The notes: generated by a model not told the origin, from the letters alone. A stretch of DNA of 64,000 bases from UBA710 sp051645705 (GCA_051645705.1 JBOFBU010000002.1:620001-684000); one strand, 5' to 3'. Counted from the first letter of the stretch, positions 1-10,702 are shown. Translations and numbers: made by a program.

Positions 1-397
1 AAATTCAAAAAGAGTAGATTTTTTGAATTTGGTTAAAACCGAATTAAATTTAAAATTTAATATCATAAATGATAGAGTGGAAAATTTATCAATTAAAAAT
101 AAATATGATATTGTAACGGCAAGAGCAGTTTCTTCTCTTCGAATATTAATTGAAATAACAATGAATTTAGGAAAAGAAAACAGTTTATATGTTTTTCCTA
201 AAGGTCCTTTAATTAATGAAGAAATTACAGAGGCATCTGTAATTATTAAAAAATTTAATATAAATTACACTATTCAAAATATAAAAGAAATAGAAGATAA
301 AGACTTAAATATTTTTTCATATTTTAAAACTTTTAATGAGATTAAAGGATATCCAAGAACCTGATCTGAAATTAAAAAAAATAATAAAATAAAATAA
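1..397 (+). CDS. rsmG: 16S rRNA (guanine527-N7)-methyltransferase, C-terminal part
   Basis: This is the C-terminal 130 or so residues of the SAM-dependent enzyme that methylates G527 of 16S rRNA; the start lies before the window. The reading frame begins at base 2 and ends at TAA 395-397, with one UGA read as Trp near the end. Visible family features are the SKRVDFL segment after the SAM-binding strand, the YDIVTARAV motif typical of RsmG/GidB, a KG turn (FPKGPL) and the terminal YPRTW segment. An inverted repeat just after the stop looks like its terminator. The family call is firm; the N-terminal SAM motif cannot be checked here. Confidence 0.93.
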
Positions 398-400
398 AAA

Positions 401-432
401 AAACAATAATTATATTTTTATAATTATTGTTT
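401..432. terminator. Bidirectional terminator hairpin
   Basis: A perfect 14-base inverted repeat (401-414 with 419-432) has a 4-base loop. It carries A-rich sequence on its left and T-rich sequence on its right. It lies between the convergent rsmG and the small membrane protein, so it could serve both. Confidence 0.75.
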
Positions 433-453
433 TCTAATATCTTTTTAAAAAAA

Positions 454-657
454 TTATAATTTTATAAATCCTAAAGCATTTAATCATAGAAAAATACCAG
501 CAAGAAAACCAAAAGGAATTGTCAATATAGCAACTATTAATTCTTTACCTGTTATTTTTGTACCTAAAATATACAATAAAAATCCTATTATACTAATAAT
601 TGGAAATAGCATAAGAATTAACGCCAATAATTTTTTTGTTTCAAGTTTATTACTCAT
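454..657 (-). CDS. Small two-helix membrane protein (unknown function)
   Basis: A 67-residue protein starting MSNKLETKKLLAL at ATG 655-657, with an AGAGG ribosome binding site 7-8 bases upstream. It has two hydrophobic segments, about residues 10-32 and 40-62, joined by a short polar turn (GTKITGKE), so it is probably a hairpin in the membrane. One UGA is read as Trp. It follows uvrB on the same strand with about 70 bases between them. I do not recognise a family. The good ribosome binding site and codon pattern support a real gene. Confidence 0.7.
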
Positions 658-729
658 TTTTTGACCTCTTAAATTTATTTTTGATATCTATATATTATAT
701 ATTCTTTTATTAAAAAATTACAAATTGAA

Positions 730-2712
730 TTATTCATCACTTTCAATTTCTAAAATTAAATCTCTTAGTTCAGTAGCTTTTTCAAAATTTAATTCTTTAG
801 CTGCTAAAACCATATCCTCACGAAGTGATTCAATAATTTTATCTTTTTCTTTTTTTGCTTTTTTAGTATTTTTATTTTTTAATACATAATCAATTGCATC
901 AGAAATGTCTCTTCCGTTTATAGGTTCTGCAATAGGTTTTATAATTGTTGATGGAGTAATATTATTTTTTTTATTGTAATTTATTTGCAGTTCTCTTTTA
1001 TTTTTATTATCATCAATAGTTTCTTGCATTGACTTTGAAATTGTATTGGCGAAAAAAATGACTCTTCCATTACTATTTCTTGCCGCTCTTCCGACAATCT
1101 GAATTAAAGATGTTTTGGATCTAAAAAATGATTCTTTATTGGCATCTAAAACCATAATTAAAGAAACTTCAGGTAAATCAATACCTTCTCTTAAAAGATT
1201 AATACCAATTACCACTTCATAAATACCTTTTCTTAGTTTCCGAAGAATTTCATTTCTTTCAAATGTTTTATGATCGGAATGAATATAAGCAATTTTTACG
1301 TTTCTTTCTTTAAAATATTTTGTAAAAGCTTCAGAAGTTTTTTTAGTTGTAGTTAAAATTAAAGATCTTTCATTTCTTTCTCTTTGTTTTAAAATTTGAT
1401 CATAAATGGATTCTACTTGATTATCTTCAGGCATAATACTAATTATTGGATCAAGTAAACCAGTTGGTCTTATAATTTGACTTACTACTTCTCCAGAAGT
1501 AAGATTTAGTTCAAATTCAGCCGGAGTAGCTGAAACAAAAATTTTTTGAAAATCATAATCGAAAAATTCAGAAAATTTTAATGGTCTATTATCTAAAGCT
1601 GAAGGAAGTCTAAAACCATATTCAACAAGATTTAATTTTCTAGCTCTATCTCCATTATGCATTGCATTTAATTGGGGAATCATCATATGTGATTCATCAA
1701 TTATCATTAATGAATCTTTAGGTAGAAAATCTAAAAGTGTAAAAGGTTTTTCTCCTTCTTGTCTGCCATCAATATGTCTTGAATAGTTTTCTATTCCTGA
1801 ACAGAATCCAAACTCTTGTAATGAATCAATATCATTATTTGTTCTTTGAAGTAATCTTTCATATTCTAATCTTTTATTTTCATTTTTAAAAAATAATAAT
1901 CTTTCATCTAATTCTTCTTTAATTAAATTAACAACTCTAGAGGTTGTATCATTTTGTATGATATATGCTGAAGCGGGGAAAATAGTATAGTTATCAAATG
2001 ATTTAATTACATTTTTATTTAAACTATCTACAATATAAATATTTTCAATAGTATCATCAAAAAAATCAATTCTTATTATAAACTCATTTGTTCAACCGGG
2101 AGATATTTCAACAACATCTCCTTTTGAAGAAAAATGCCCACTTTCTAAACTAATATTATTTCTTGTATATTGTCTTTTTATAAGTTCTATAAAAAAATTA
2201 CTTCTCTTAATAACTTGTCCTCTTTCAATGTTAAGAAAACTGACCTTATATTCTTCTGGATTTATTGTTCCATATATAGACGCTACTGAAGCAACAACAA
2301 TTGTATCTCTTCGTGTAGTAAGAGCGTTTAATGTTGAAATTCTCATCGCTTCTAAATCATGATTATTTTTAGATGTTTTTTCAATATAAACATCTTTTGA
2401 TGGAAGATATGCTTCTGGACGATAATGATCAAAGTAAGAAACAAAATATTCAACTCTATTTTCTTTGAAAAGAGTTTTTAGTTCTGAATATAATTGAGAA
2501 GCTAATGTTTTGTTATGGGAAAGAACAATAACTGGTCTATTTATTTTTTCAATAACATTTGCAATTGTAAATGTTTTTCCACTTCCAGTAACTCCTAATA
2601 AAACCTGATTTTTTTTACCTTCATAAATACCTTTAATTAATTCTTTAATTGCATTTATTTGATCCCCGGCAGGTTTATTATCTGAAAAAATCTTAAAATC
2701 TTTATTTTCCAT
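730..2712 (-). CDS. uvrB: Excinuclease ABC subunit B
   Basis: UvrB, the damage-verifying helicase-like subunit of nucleotide excision repair, which acts with UvrA and UvrC. At 660 residues it is of normal length. Visible are the Walker A motif GVTGSGKTF near residue 43, the beta-hairpin region (FDHYRPEAY), the DEAD-type motif IIDESHMM, helicase motif V/VI (GINLLREGIDLPEVS, QIVGRAAR) and a C-terminal UvrC-binding UVR motif (LNFEKATELRD). Several UGA codons are read as Trp, so a standard-code reading splits it in two. It starts at ATG 2712 with a TATAAT-like box about 14 bases upstream and no clear Shine-Dalgarno. Confidence 0.97.
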
Positions 2713-2734
2713 AATTTAATATTAAAATTATATA

Positions 2735-3424
2735 TTAATGCATTCAACTAAATATTTTGTTTTTTAAATATTTTCTTTTTATTTTTCAATACGGATCGTA
2801 AAAACTTACTAAATCTCAAAAATCTTTATTATGTCCTTGTATTTTGTCATGGACTAACTCATGGATAATTACATAATCAATTATTTCATAAGAAAAGGAA
2901 GCTAAATATGACGAATATCTAATTATTTTTTTATTAGTATAATTAATTCCTCAAATTCCCTTTCTTAAAAAAACATTAGTATCATGTTTTTCAGAACTCA
3001 TTTTATGTTCAAAATATTCTTGTTTTTTTAAAACATATTCTAAAAGTTCTTTTTTATAAAAAAATAAAACAATTTTTTCAATTGAATTTTTATTAATTAT
3101 TTTCTTCTTATTATCAAAATAAAAATAATTTCCTACAATAGAAAAAAATTTTTTTTCGCCGAATAAATAAAATCATTTTTCTTCTTCATTAAAAAATTTA
3201 TTTTCATTTATCATTGATATTTTTTTATACATTTTTTCTATATATTTAAAAATAAAATCATTTATATCTTTTTCTTTTGCTCTATATGGAACCGAAACAA
3301 TAATTTCATTTTTTTTAGAAACTTTCATATAAAAATTAGAAATTAATTTTCTTTTTAAAAAGAACATAATTTGTTCGTTATTATTTGTTTTAAAAAATCT
3401 TTGTTCTATTTCTTCTTTTTTCAT
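2735..3424 (-). CDS. YgjP-like (DUF45) zinc metallopeptidase
   Basis: A 229-residue protein of the YgjP/M48-like DUF45 family. The zinc site is plain near the C-terminus: DYVIIHELVHDKIQGHNKDFW, that is HELVH followed by GHxxxFW, the signature of this family. The N-terminal half (VPYRAKEKDINDFIFKYIEKM) matches the usual DUF45 beta-hairpin plus helix, often seen in proteins encoded next to restriction enzymes or nucleases. Its ATG overlaps the stop of the upstream NERD-domain gene by one base (TAATG), so the two are probably translationally coupled. Several UGA codons encode Trp. The substrate is unknown. Confidence 0.85.
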
Positions 3425-4134
3425 TAGTTTTTATCAAAAAAATCTTCAAATTTTTCAAGATCTTTTTTTGAATTTGTTGAACATAATTTAAGTTTATTAT
3501 AAATTTCATGAATTTCATTATTATTAATTTTTGGTAATAACGTTTTATCTATTTGTGATAAAACATTATCCAATTCTGAAAATTTTGAAACTATTACATA
3601 AGAAGGATTATTTTTAATATTTATATTTTCAGTTCTATCATCAAAAATAATCATTGAAAGAATTGGAATTTTTGTTCCAATTATATTTAAAACATGATTA
3701 ATATGTTTTTCATTTTGCATTACGGGAGAATTTATTTCATGTCTTTTTGTTCCTAAAATCTTAAATCACTTTTTCTCTAGACAATCACCTTCTATAAATC
3801 CATTTATTGATTTTACTTCTATTATAATTAGTGATCTTGGCGATATAAGAATTCCATCAACTTCAAAAAGATAATTATCATATTTAAATAATGAACTAGA
3901 AATATATTTACTATTGTTTTTTAATGCTCAAGCACTTAAAAATTTATTTATCTTTTCTTCAGCTTCATTACCTATTTTTTTATTTTTGGAAATTTTCTTT
4001 CTTTTTCCAAAAAATAAAAGTAATGTTAAAATTAAAAAAATTACAACAGAAGATAAACCAATAATTAATGCTACTAAAATTTTTCAATCCTGTTCTAGAT
4101 TAAAATTACTTAAATTCAAATTAAAATATTCCAT
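3424..4134 (-). CDS. Membrane-anchored NERD (nuclease-related) domain protein
   Basis: A 236-residue protein with one N-terminal membrane helix (about residues 18-42, VALIIGLSSVVIFLIL) followed by a cytoplasmic NERD domain. The nuclease-fold signatures are visible: GNEAEEKINKFL, FEVDGILIS and IIIEVKSINGFIEGD, that is the E...D-G...E-V-K pattern of restriction-endonuclease-like folds, and then SPVMQNEKHI. The NERD family is established, but its substrate is generally unknown. It is coupled by a one-base overlap to the YgjP-like metallopeptidase. The start at 4134 is chosen because the membrane segment follows directly; no strong Shine-Dalgarno is seen. Confidence 0.8.
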
Positions 4135-4223
4135 TAAAATAATTTTAACAAATAAAGCAAAAAATGAATATATAATTTTGATATAATTAATAAATTAATA
4201 AATATTTTATAAGGATAAAATTA

Positions 4224-5615
4224 GTGAAAAGAAAAAATAAAAAAGATATTTCCAAAACTGAAGATAAAGTATTTTTTAAATATATTGTTTTAGGCGCTGG
4301 ACTTACAGGGCTTACTTTTGCTAAAAAAGTTGCTTCATTAGAAAATAAAGTTTTATTAATTGATAAAAATCTTCCGGGGATTAAATCATCATTAAATATT
4401 AAAATGTTTTCTCAAATGGCTATTGAAGCCGAAGCCTTTAAAGTTGATCCTGATACTTTTTTTAATTCTTTCTCTTTTAGAATTAATTCTCTTAATAAAA
4501 AATTAAATGAAGAAAATACAATTAATAAATTAGAAGAACAAGGAATTGTTTTTAGACAAGGTGAAGCAGAAATAGAAGATGAAAATACTTTAATTATTAA
4601 TGGAGAAAAAATAATTTTTAAATATTTAATCTTTGCAACTGGATCTCATTTTGATTCTTCTTCTGTTGAACCGGGCTTTGAAAGTTTTTTTATAACATCT
4701 GATGATATAAATAAAATTTCTAAAAAATATGAAAGTATTGCAATTTATGGAACAAATGCAACAGCGCTTGAAATAGGTCAAGCATTTTCTAAATTAGGAT
4801 CTAAAGTTCATTTAATTGATAAAAACGTTAATCCACTTAATGATTTAGATGATGAAATAGAAGCTGTTCTTAAAAAAGAATATTCAAATTCTAATATTGA
4901 TTGATGTTTGGAAATGGTTCCAAAATCAATTTTAAGAACTGGCGATGATTCTATTAGAATAACCCTTATAAATAATGATGTTGAAAAAAATATTGAAGTT
5001 AATAAAGTTATTTTGACTGAAAATATTGTTCCAACAACAGAAATAAATTCAAAAGTAAACTTAATTAAAAATTCTAAAAATGCTTTCATAATTGATTCCA
5101 CTTTTAAAATGAAAGGAAATACAAACTTCTTTGCTATAGGTGGAACTAATGGTATTCAAGAATTTGCCAATCAAGGTTTTTACCAGGCTACTTTATTAGC
5201 TAATTATTTTCTAAAAAAAGATAAAAGAAAATTTGATCTTTTTGATTTTTGTTGATCATTAAATACTTCTCCTGCAATTTCATTTTTTGGAATGAGCAAA
5301 AGACAAATTGAAGAAAATAAAATAAATTACAATGAATTTATTTTTGAATTTAAAGGAGATTATAAATCTTCATTTAAAAATGATGTTGGAAGAATAAAAG
5401 TTTTTACAAATTCAAAACATGAATTATTAGGAGCTATTTTAATTGGTAATGATTTAAGTGATTTCATTTTATTATTTACTCTTATGAAAGAAAATAAAAT
5501 TAAATTTTATCAAATGGAAGATTTTAATTTACCGTTTTTTACCAAATCAGAAGCCTTAAGATCAGCAGCCTTAGCTTACAAGCAAGATATTTTAATTGAT
5601 AAAAAAAACATTTAA
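4224..5615 (+). CDS. FAD-dependent pyridine nucleotide oxidoreductase, dihydrolipoamide dehydrogenase-like, lacking the redox cysteines
   Basis: A 463-residue flavoprotein of the class I disulfide reductase fold. The N-terminal FAD motif is VLGAGLTG (residues 22-29), then an ATG motif (FATGS), an NAD-binding motif (IYGTNATALEIG) and a C-terminal dimerisation region. In this family the redox motif reads CLNxGCxP; here the aligned segment reads S56-L-N-I-K-M61, so both cysteines are gone. The usual GD of the second FAD motif is also changed (AIGGTNG). It is therefore unlikely to be a working dithiol reductase and may be an NADH oxidase-like or regulatory relative. It starts at GTG 4224 with AAGGA 9 bases upstream. 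Confidence 0.8.
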
Positions 5616-5680
5616 ATATTAAAAAATATATTATTATTATAGGTATATATTAATATTAGAAAATATAAAATTAGGAAAAA

Positions 5681-5842
5681 ATGAAATCAAGTGAAAATAA
5701 AAAGTATTTTTGTCAAGAATGTAATAAAGAAATTTCAGAAATTGAAAAATATGATGGATATGTAACTGGTACTTTTTGTTCGAGATATTGTTTGGAAACT
5801 TGATCACTAAAAGCCGATACATGTAAATGTGAAGATAATTAA
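5681..5842 (+). CDS. 53-residue zinc-ribbon-like peptide
   Basis: A small protein beginning MKSSENKKYFCQECNK, with cysteine pairs CQEC near residue 11, CSRYC near residue 33 and CKC near residue 48. The pattern suggests a treble-clef or zinc-ribbon fold binding one or two zinc ions. One UGA is read as Trp. It lies 16 bases upstream of the DUF2188 gene, probably in the same transcript, with TTAGGAAAAA serving as ribosome binding site. I do not recognise a family; the cysteine spacing and the operon position are the main support. Confidence 0.65.
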
Positions 5843-5858
5843 TATAAAGGAGAAAATT

Positions 5859-6092
5859 ATGCAAGATAAAAAAGCAACAACAAACATATATTATGTAACA
5901 CCAAGAAAAGATAAAACTGGTAAAAAAATTGGTTGAGAAGTTAAAAAAGGTAATGCAGCAAAAGTTACAAAAGTTTTAGCAAGCAAACAAGAAGCAATTG
6001 ATTATGTAAAACCATTAGCTGAAAATAGCGGATGTACTATAATGATTAGAAAAATCGATGGTTCACATGACAAAACAATAAAAACTTCTTAA
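5859..6092 (+). CDS. DUF2188 domain protein
   Basis: A 77-residue protein that is essentially one DUF2188 domain: YYVTPRKDKTGKKIGWEVKK, then SKQEAIDYVKPLAENSG and a final MIRKIDGS turn. The domain is widespread in bacteria and its function is unknown. It starts at ATG 5859 with a strong AAAGGAGA ribosome binding site. It shares its fold with the N-terminus of the larger protein at 55314-56627, so the genome carries at least two copies. One UGA encodes Trp. Confidence 0.8.
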
Positions 6093-6128
6093 TTTTTAAA
6101 GGAATTAAGTATATAAAAAAAGAAAAAA

Positions 6129-6156
6129 GTTAAATTTTTTATTTAACAAATTTTTA
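6129..6156 (+). terminator. Possible terminator
   Basis: A 7-base stem (GTTAAAT with ATTTAAC, loop of five T) is followed by an A/T stretch. It lies between the DUF2188 gene and the ABC-F gene. The stem is weak. Confidence 0.4.
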
Positions 6157-6169
6157 AGATGGGATTGAA

Positions 6170-7780
6170 ATGGTAGAAATAAGAAATTTATCAAAAATTT
6201 TTATTGATAAGAAATTATTTAATGATGTTAATTTAAAGTTTCTAGAAGGAAATACTTATGGTATTATAGGAGCTAATGGAGCAGGTAAATCTACCTTTCT
6301 TAAAATTTTATCTAAAGAAATAGAACCAACTTCTGGTGAAATAATAATTGAAAAAGGAAAAAGAATTTCTGTTTTAGAACAAGATCATAATAAATATAAT
6401 GATATTGAAGTTACTGAATTAGTTATTATGGGGAATATTGATCTTTTTCATATTCAAGAAGAAAAAAATAAAATTTATGAAAATGAAAATGCTACTGAAA
6501 AAGATTATGAAAGAGCAGCTGAATTAGAAGAATTATATGGTCAAAAGGGTGGATGAAGTGCAGAAAATGATGCCCAAATTTTATTAGATGCTCTTGGAAT
6601 ATCAAAAGAAAAATTTAACTATCAAATAAAAGATTTAAAATCATCGGAAAAAATTAAAGTTTTATTAGCAAAAGCACTTTTTGGGAATCCTGATATATTA
6701 ATAATGGATGAGCCAACAAACCACTTAGATATTAAAGCAATAAATTGATTATCAAATTTCATAATTGAATATCCTAACGTAGTAGTAGTAGTTTCTCATG
6801 ATTCAGAGTTTTTAGATGAAGTTTGTACAAATATAGTTGATATAGATTTTGGTCAAGCTAAAATGTTTTCAGGGAATTATAGTTTTTGAAAAGAATCATC
6901 AGAATTAATGCTTGAAATGCAAAAACAATCAAATCTTAAAAAATCAGAACAAATTGCTAAACTTCAATCATTTGTTGATAAATTTTCTGCAAATGCCTCA
7001 AAATCAAAACAAGCAACATCAAGAAAAAAAGCTTTAGAAAAAATAACTCTTGAAGAAATAGTGCCTTCATCAAGAAAATATCCTTTTATTCGTTTTGAAA
7101 TTGATAAAAAAGTAGGTAAACAAATTCTTGAAGTGGAAAACCTTGGTTTTAAAGATAAAAACGGAGTTGTTCTTTTTGATGGAATTTCATTTTCATTAAA
7201 AGAAAAAGATAAAATGGTTATTTTAGGTGATGACGATATTTCAAAAACAAAATTTTTAGAAATTCTTTGTGGAATAGAAACAAATTATACTGGAACATTT
7301 AAATGAGGTTCTACAATAAAATTTGGTTATTTTCCTTCAAATAATTCGCCTTTTTTTAACGAAGGTATTTCAATGATAGAATGATTAAGAAAATGACCAA
7401 TATTAAATGAAAAAGAAGAACATAAAGATGTTTCTGATCAGAGAATGAGATCATTTTTAGGAAGAATGCTTTTTAGTGGGGATAGTGTATTTAAAGATGT
7501 AATAAATTGTTCTGGAGGAGAAAAGTCTAGATTAATGTTTTCTAGATTAATGTTATTAGAAAATAATTTCCTTCTTTTTGACCAACCATTAGATCATCTT
7601 GATTCAGAATCAATTGATTCTGTAATTGAGGCTATAAGATTATATGAATCACCTTGTATTTTTACAACTTATAATAAAGCCTTAATTAAAGAAGCAACAA
7701 TTATTCTTGAAATAAAAAATGATTCTTCATTCTTATTTAAAGGAACACTTGAAGATTATGAGAAAAAAATGGGTTATTAA
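6170..7780 (+). CDS. ABC-F family ATP-binding protein with a degenerate second nucleotide site
   Basis: A 536-residue protein with two ABC domains and no membrane helices, the layout of ABC-F translation factors that act on the ribosome. Domain 1 has a normal Walker A (GANGAGKST, residues 34-42) and Walker B (MDEPTNHLD), but its signature LSGGE is replaced by LKSSE (156-160). Domain 2 keeps the signature CSGGEK (447-452), but its P-loop reads GDDDISKTK (353-361) and its Walker B catalytic Glu is Gln (FDQP, Q472). Only one of the two composite sites can then be catalytic. It overlaps tdk by one base (TAATG). EttA/Uup/YkpA-type paralogues are possible; the subfamily cannot be fixed. Confidence 0.88.
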
Positions 7781-8361
7781 TGTATCAAAAACTTGTTAGT
7801 GGAAATATTGAAATAATAACTGGGCCAATGTTCTCAGGAAAATCAGCTGAATTAATAAGAAGAATAACAATTTTATCCTATGCTGAATTAAAAACACTTG
7901 TTATTAAACATAGCTATGATGACCGTTTTTCTGCAAATGAAATAACATCAAGAAATGGAGATAAAATTTCTTCTTTTTTAGCTTCTTCAACAAACGATAT
8001 AAGAAAATTATTTAATAGTGATTATAAATTTTTAGTAATCGATGAAGCTCAATTTTTTGATGATGACCTTTATGATTTTATTGTTGAAATTTCAAATAAA
8101 GGAACAAACGTAATAATTTCTGGTCTTGATCAAGACTTTCAAAGAAAACCATTTCCCTTAATGGCAAATTTAATGTCCATTGCAGATGTTATTTTAAAAC
8201 TAAAAGCTGTTTGTCTTATTTGTAAATCATCAGCGGGTTCTTCTTTTAGAAAAAATAAAAGTAGAAATCTTTGAGAAGTTGGTGATACTCAAGAATATGA
8301 AGCTCGTTGTAAATTTTGTCATCAAAAAGGTGAAGAAAAAAAGAAAATTAAAACTTCATAA
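7780..8361 (+). CDS. tdk: Thymidine kinase (type II)
   Basis: A 193-residue thymidine kinase that phosphorylates thymidine for the salvage pathway, on which mycoplasmas rely. Walker A is GPMFSGKSAE near residue 15 and the Walker B-like segment is VIDEAQFF. Zinc-binding cysteines are seen as CLIC and, after a UGA-encoded Trp, CKFC, which form the lasso domain of TK1-type enzymes. The ATG overlaps the stop of the ABC-F gene by one base, so translation is probably coupled. Confidence 0.97.
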
Positions 8362-8418
8362 ATAATAATAAAAAGTTTTAAACATTTTTCTTATTTATAA
8401 ACATTTTTTTAATTTTTT

Positions 8419-8450
8419 AAATATATATATTTATATATATATTTATTTTT
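8419..8450 (+). terminator. AT-rich hairpin terminator after tdk
   Basis: A 12-base inverted repeat made only of A and T (8419-8430 with 8433-8444) is followed by a T-rich tract. It occupies the 147-base gap between tdk and the next transcript and is its only visible structure. Confidence 0.5.
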
Positions 8451-8508
8451 TTTATTTTTCTTTTTTTACATTTCTTTAATGTTATCAATAAATAACATAG
8501 GAGAATAA

Positions 8509-8880
8509 ATGAAAACACAAACAATAACATACAAATCAAAGGATAAATTTTCTTGTTCAATAAAGCAGAAAATATTAAAAGATCTTTGTAAATTATATTT
8601 AAATAATTATAGTAATTTTGATGAAGCTCTTGAAAGGCTTACAAACATAATTAATGATTTCGAATTATTGTCAATTGAAAAATTTAATGATAAATACCAT
8701 GATTTAACTAAATTTGAAAAAACTATTTTACAACTTGATTCAAAATCAATTTCTTTAATCATTCATGATTTCGTTTTTAAAGACGATATAGGATGATCAG
8801 ACGCTTTATGATCAAGGTCAATCTATTACTCTAATAGAAAAAAAGCTATAAATGATTTTTTTGAAAAATATGAGGTTTAA
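8509..8880 (+). CDS. Mycoplasma-specific protein, possibly MG284/MPN403 family
   Basis: A 123-residue soluble, mostly helical protein (MKTQTITYKSKDKF...) with two UGA-encoded Trp in the DDIGWSDALWSRSIYY segment near residue 95. Its ribosome binding site is GGAG, 5 bases upstream. It ends immediately before the ATG of the next gene. From memory, a family named MG284/MPN403 has this size, a conserved WSDALWSRS-like motif and this gene neighbourhood, but I cannot confirm that without a search. The function is unknown. Confidence 0.6.
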
Positions 8881-10008
8881 ATGTATATACAAAATCCAAA
8901 TATAAATAACAATACATTCCCCCAAATAGTTCAAAAAAGTTTTGCACAAGGGATTAGTATTGATGACAAAATAATAAGTGAAAAAACAGATATTAATATT
9001 ACAGAAATTAAATTTAGAAATATTACTTCTAAAATAAAACTTGAAAAAATGAAAACAGATTCTGGGAAATTTATTTATGTCATTAATTTTGAATATGGTC
9101 TTACCAATAAAAGAGACTTTTTCAATTTCTTTTTAAAGGTTAGAACTAAGCAAGAAGGAAAGAGTAAATGGACAGAGGAACATATTAATTTAAAGGACAA
9201 TGGTTCTACTAGAATAATTCCCTATTTTGAAGCAAATACAAATGGAGAAATAGAAATAGAACTTTGAGCTCATTTATTTAGTTTTTGAGATTGAGGTCAA
9301 AGATTAAATATTAAATGTTTAAATACTACATTTAAAATAGAAGATAAAAAAAATGAATATGAAAAAATTATATTAAATCCTCACGATGAAGTCAAACTAA
9401 AAAAGACAAAAGATGTAAATGTAATAATTTCAGTTAATGGTAAACAATCATTTAAAACCGAAGAAGAAATAATTATTTCTATTGATAAAAATTTTACTAA
9501 TAAAAATATTAATAAAAAAGTATTTCAAACTAATAAATATCTTAAAAATAATGGAATATATTTAAAAAAAGCCGCAATATTAAATTGAGGTGGTGGAAGT
9601 AATAAAGAATTATTATTAGATAAAAATGATTTAAATATTAATTCTTATACATACATTGAAAACGATAGCAATAAAGTTTTAGAAGGAGTTGGTCCATATT
9701 CCATGAAAGGATTATTTGTTTCACCAAAATTTAGTGGTTTTCTATTTCCAGAATTATTACTTGAATTTGAAGATGTAAAAACAAAATTAATTATTCAAGG
9801 AACTATTGAAATTAAAAAGAAATTATTAGATGTTAATAATGGACTAGTAAAATTTGAAAGCAATGAAAGTGATGTAAATCTTGAAAAACAAGATTTAAAT
9901 GGTTTTAAATTTTTTAATCCAAGTCTAATAAGTCAAATAATTAGACAAAATAATCTAACTTTAAATAAATTGAATGAGTGAGCGATAAAAGATGAAGAAG
10001 CAATATAA
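8881..10008 (+). CDS. Mycoplasma-specific protein of unknown function, possibly MHO_1580 family
   Basis: A 375-residue protein without a signal peptide or clear membrane helix, rich in beta-strand-like stretches. Trp is encoded mostly by UGA (the LWAHLFSFWDWGQR segment near residue 125) with one UGG at about 9168. The ATG directly follows the stop of the preceding gene, and its own end overlaps the next gene's start by 17 bases, so the three genes look co-translated. I do not recognise a general domain. From memory, the neighbourhood matches uncharacterised M. hominis-type families. Confidence 0.6.
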
Positions 10009-10459
10009 AATTTTTTTATATATTGGATTTCCTACATTATTATTAGCAGGAGCGGGAGTGGCAAGTTGATACTTTTTTTTCAATAAAAAAGAAATAAAAG
10101 AAGACAATAATAAAGAAAATAACAATAAAGAAGATGATAAAGAAAATGATAAAAATGAAGTGACTAATCCAAATGATAAAATTCCAGAAGAAGATATTGA
10201 TATAAAAAAAATATTTCCATCGATTGCCCCTAATTATTATTATGATCTTTTGGAATATAAAGAAAATGATATAAATATTTCAGAAACTATCGTTGTAAAA
10301 ATAATAAAAGATGTTATTTCGAGAATAGGAATAAACTTTGATAAAGTAGGTTATAAAATAATAGAAAATAAAAAACATCGCAAAGAAATAAAATTTATTG
10401 TTCTAAAAAAAGAAAAAACTTATACAAAAACTTATACATTTTTTATAAATGTTTTATAA
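9992..10459 (+). CDS. Single-pass membrane protein, possibly MHO_1590 family
   Basis: A 155-residue protein beginning MKKQYKIFLYIGF, with one membrane helix (about residues 6-28, ending AGAGVASWYFFF). A highly charged Asn/Lys/Asp/Glu linker (about 30-55) precedes a C-terminal alpha/beta domain of about 100 residues. There is no lipobox cysteine, so it is probably anchored by the helix with the domain outside. It overlaps the end of the upstream unknown gene and lies 8 bases before the acyl carrier protein gene. The function is unknown. Confidence 0.6.
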
Positions 10460-10467
10460 TAAGATTT

Positions 10468-10692
10468 ATGGACATAAAAAAAACAATATTTGACATAATT
10501 TTTAAAAAGACTGGTATTAAAGTTAATTTAGATTTTACATTAGAAGATGTAAATCTTGATTCATTAGATTTAATAGAATTAGTTTTGGAAATTGAAAAAA
10601 CTTTTTCAATAAAAATTGAAGATGAAAAGCTTAATGCTCTTGTTTCAATAAATGATTTAGTAAATGTTGTTGCAGAAAAAGTTAAAAATTAA
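10468..10692 (+). CDS. acpP: Acyl carrier protein
   Basis: A 74-residue acidic, four-helix acyl carrier protein. The phosphopantetheine attachment site is the Ser of the LDSLDLIEL motif near residue 32. Many mycoplasmas keep ACP while lacking fatty-acid synthesis, so its partner here may be phospholipid or lipoprotein acylation; no partner is visible nearby. It closes a run of three unknown genes, which may hint at a shared membrane-related role. Confidence 0.93.
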   Translation: MDIKKTIFDIIFKKTGIKVNLDFTLEDVNLDSLDLIELVLEIEKTFSIKIEDEKLNALVSINDLVNVVAEKVKN

Positions 10693-10702
10693 CTTTTTTT
10701 AT

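Noticed and set aside
3914..4186. Plus-strand open frame of 90 residues
   Set aside because: It lies antisense to the NERD-domain gene, which has clear family motifs; the frame has none.
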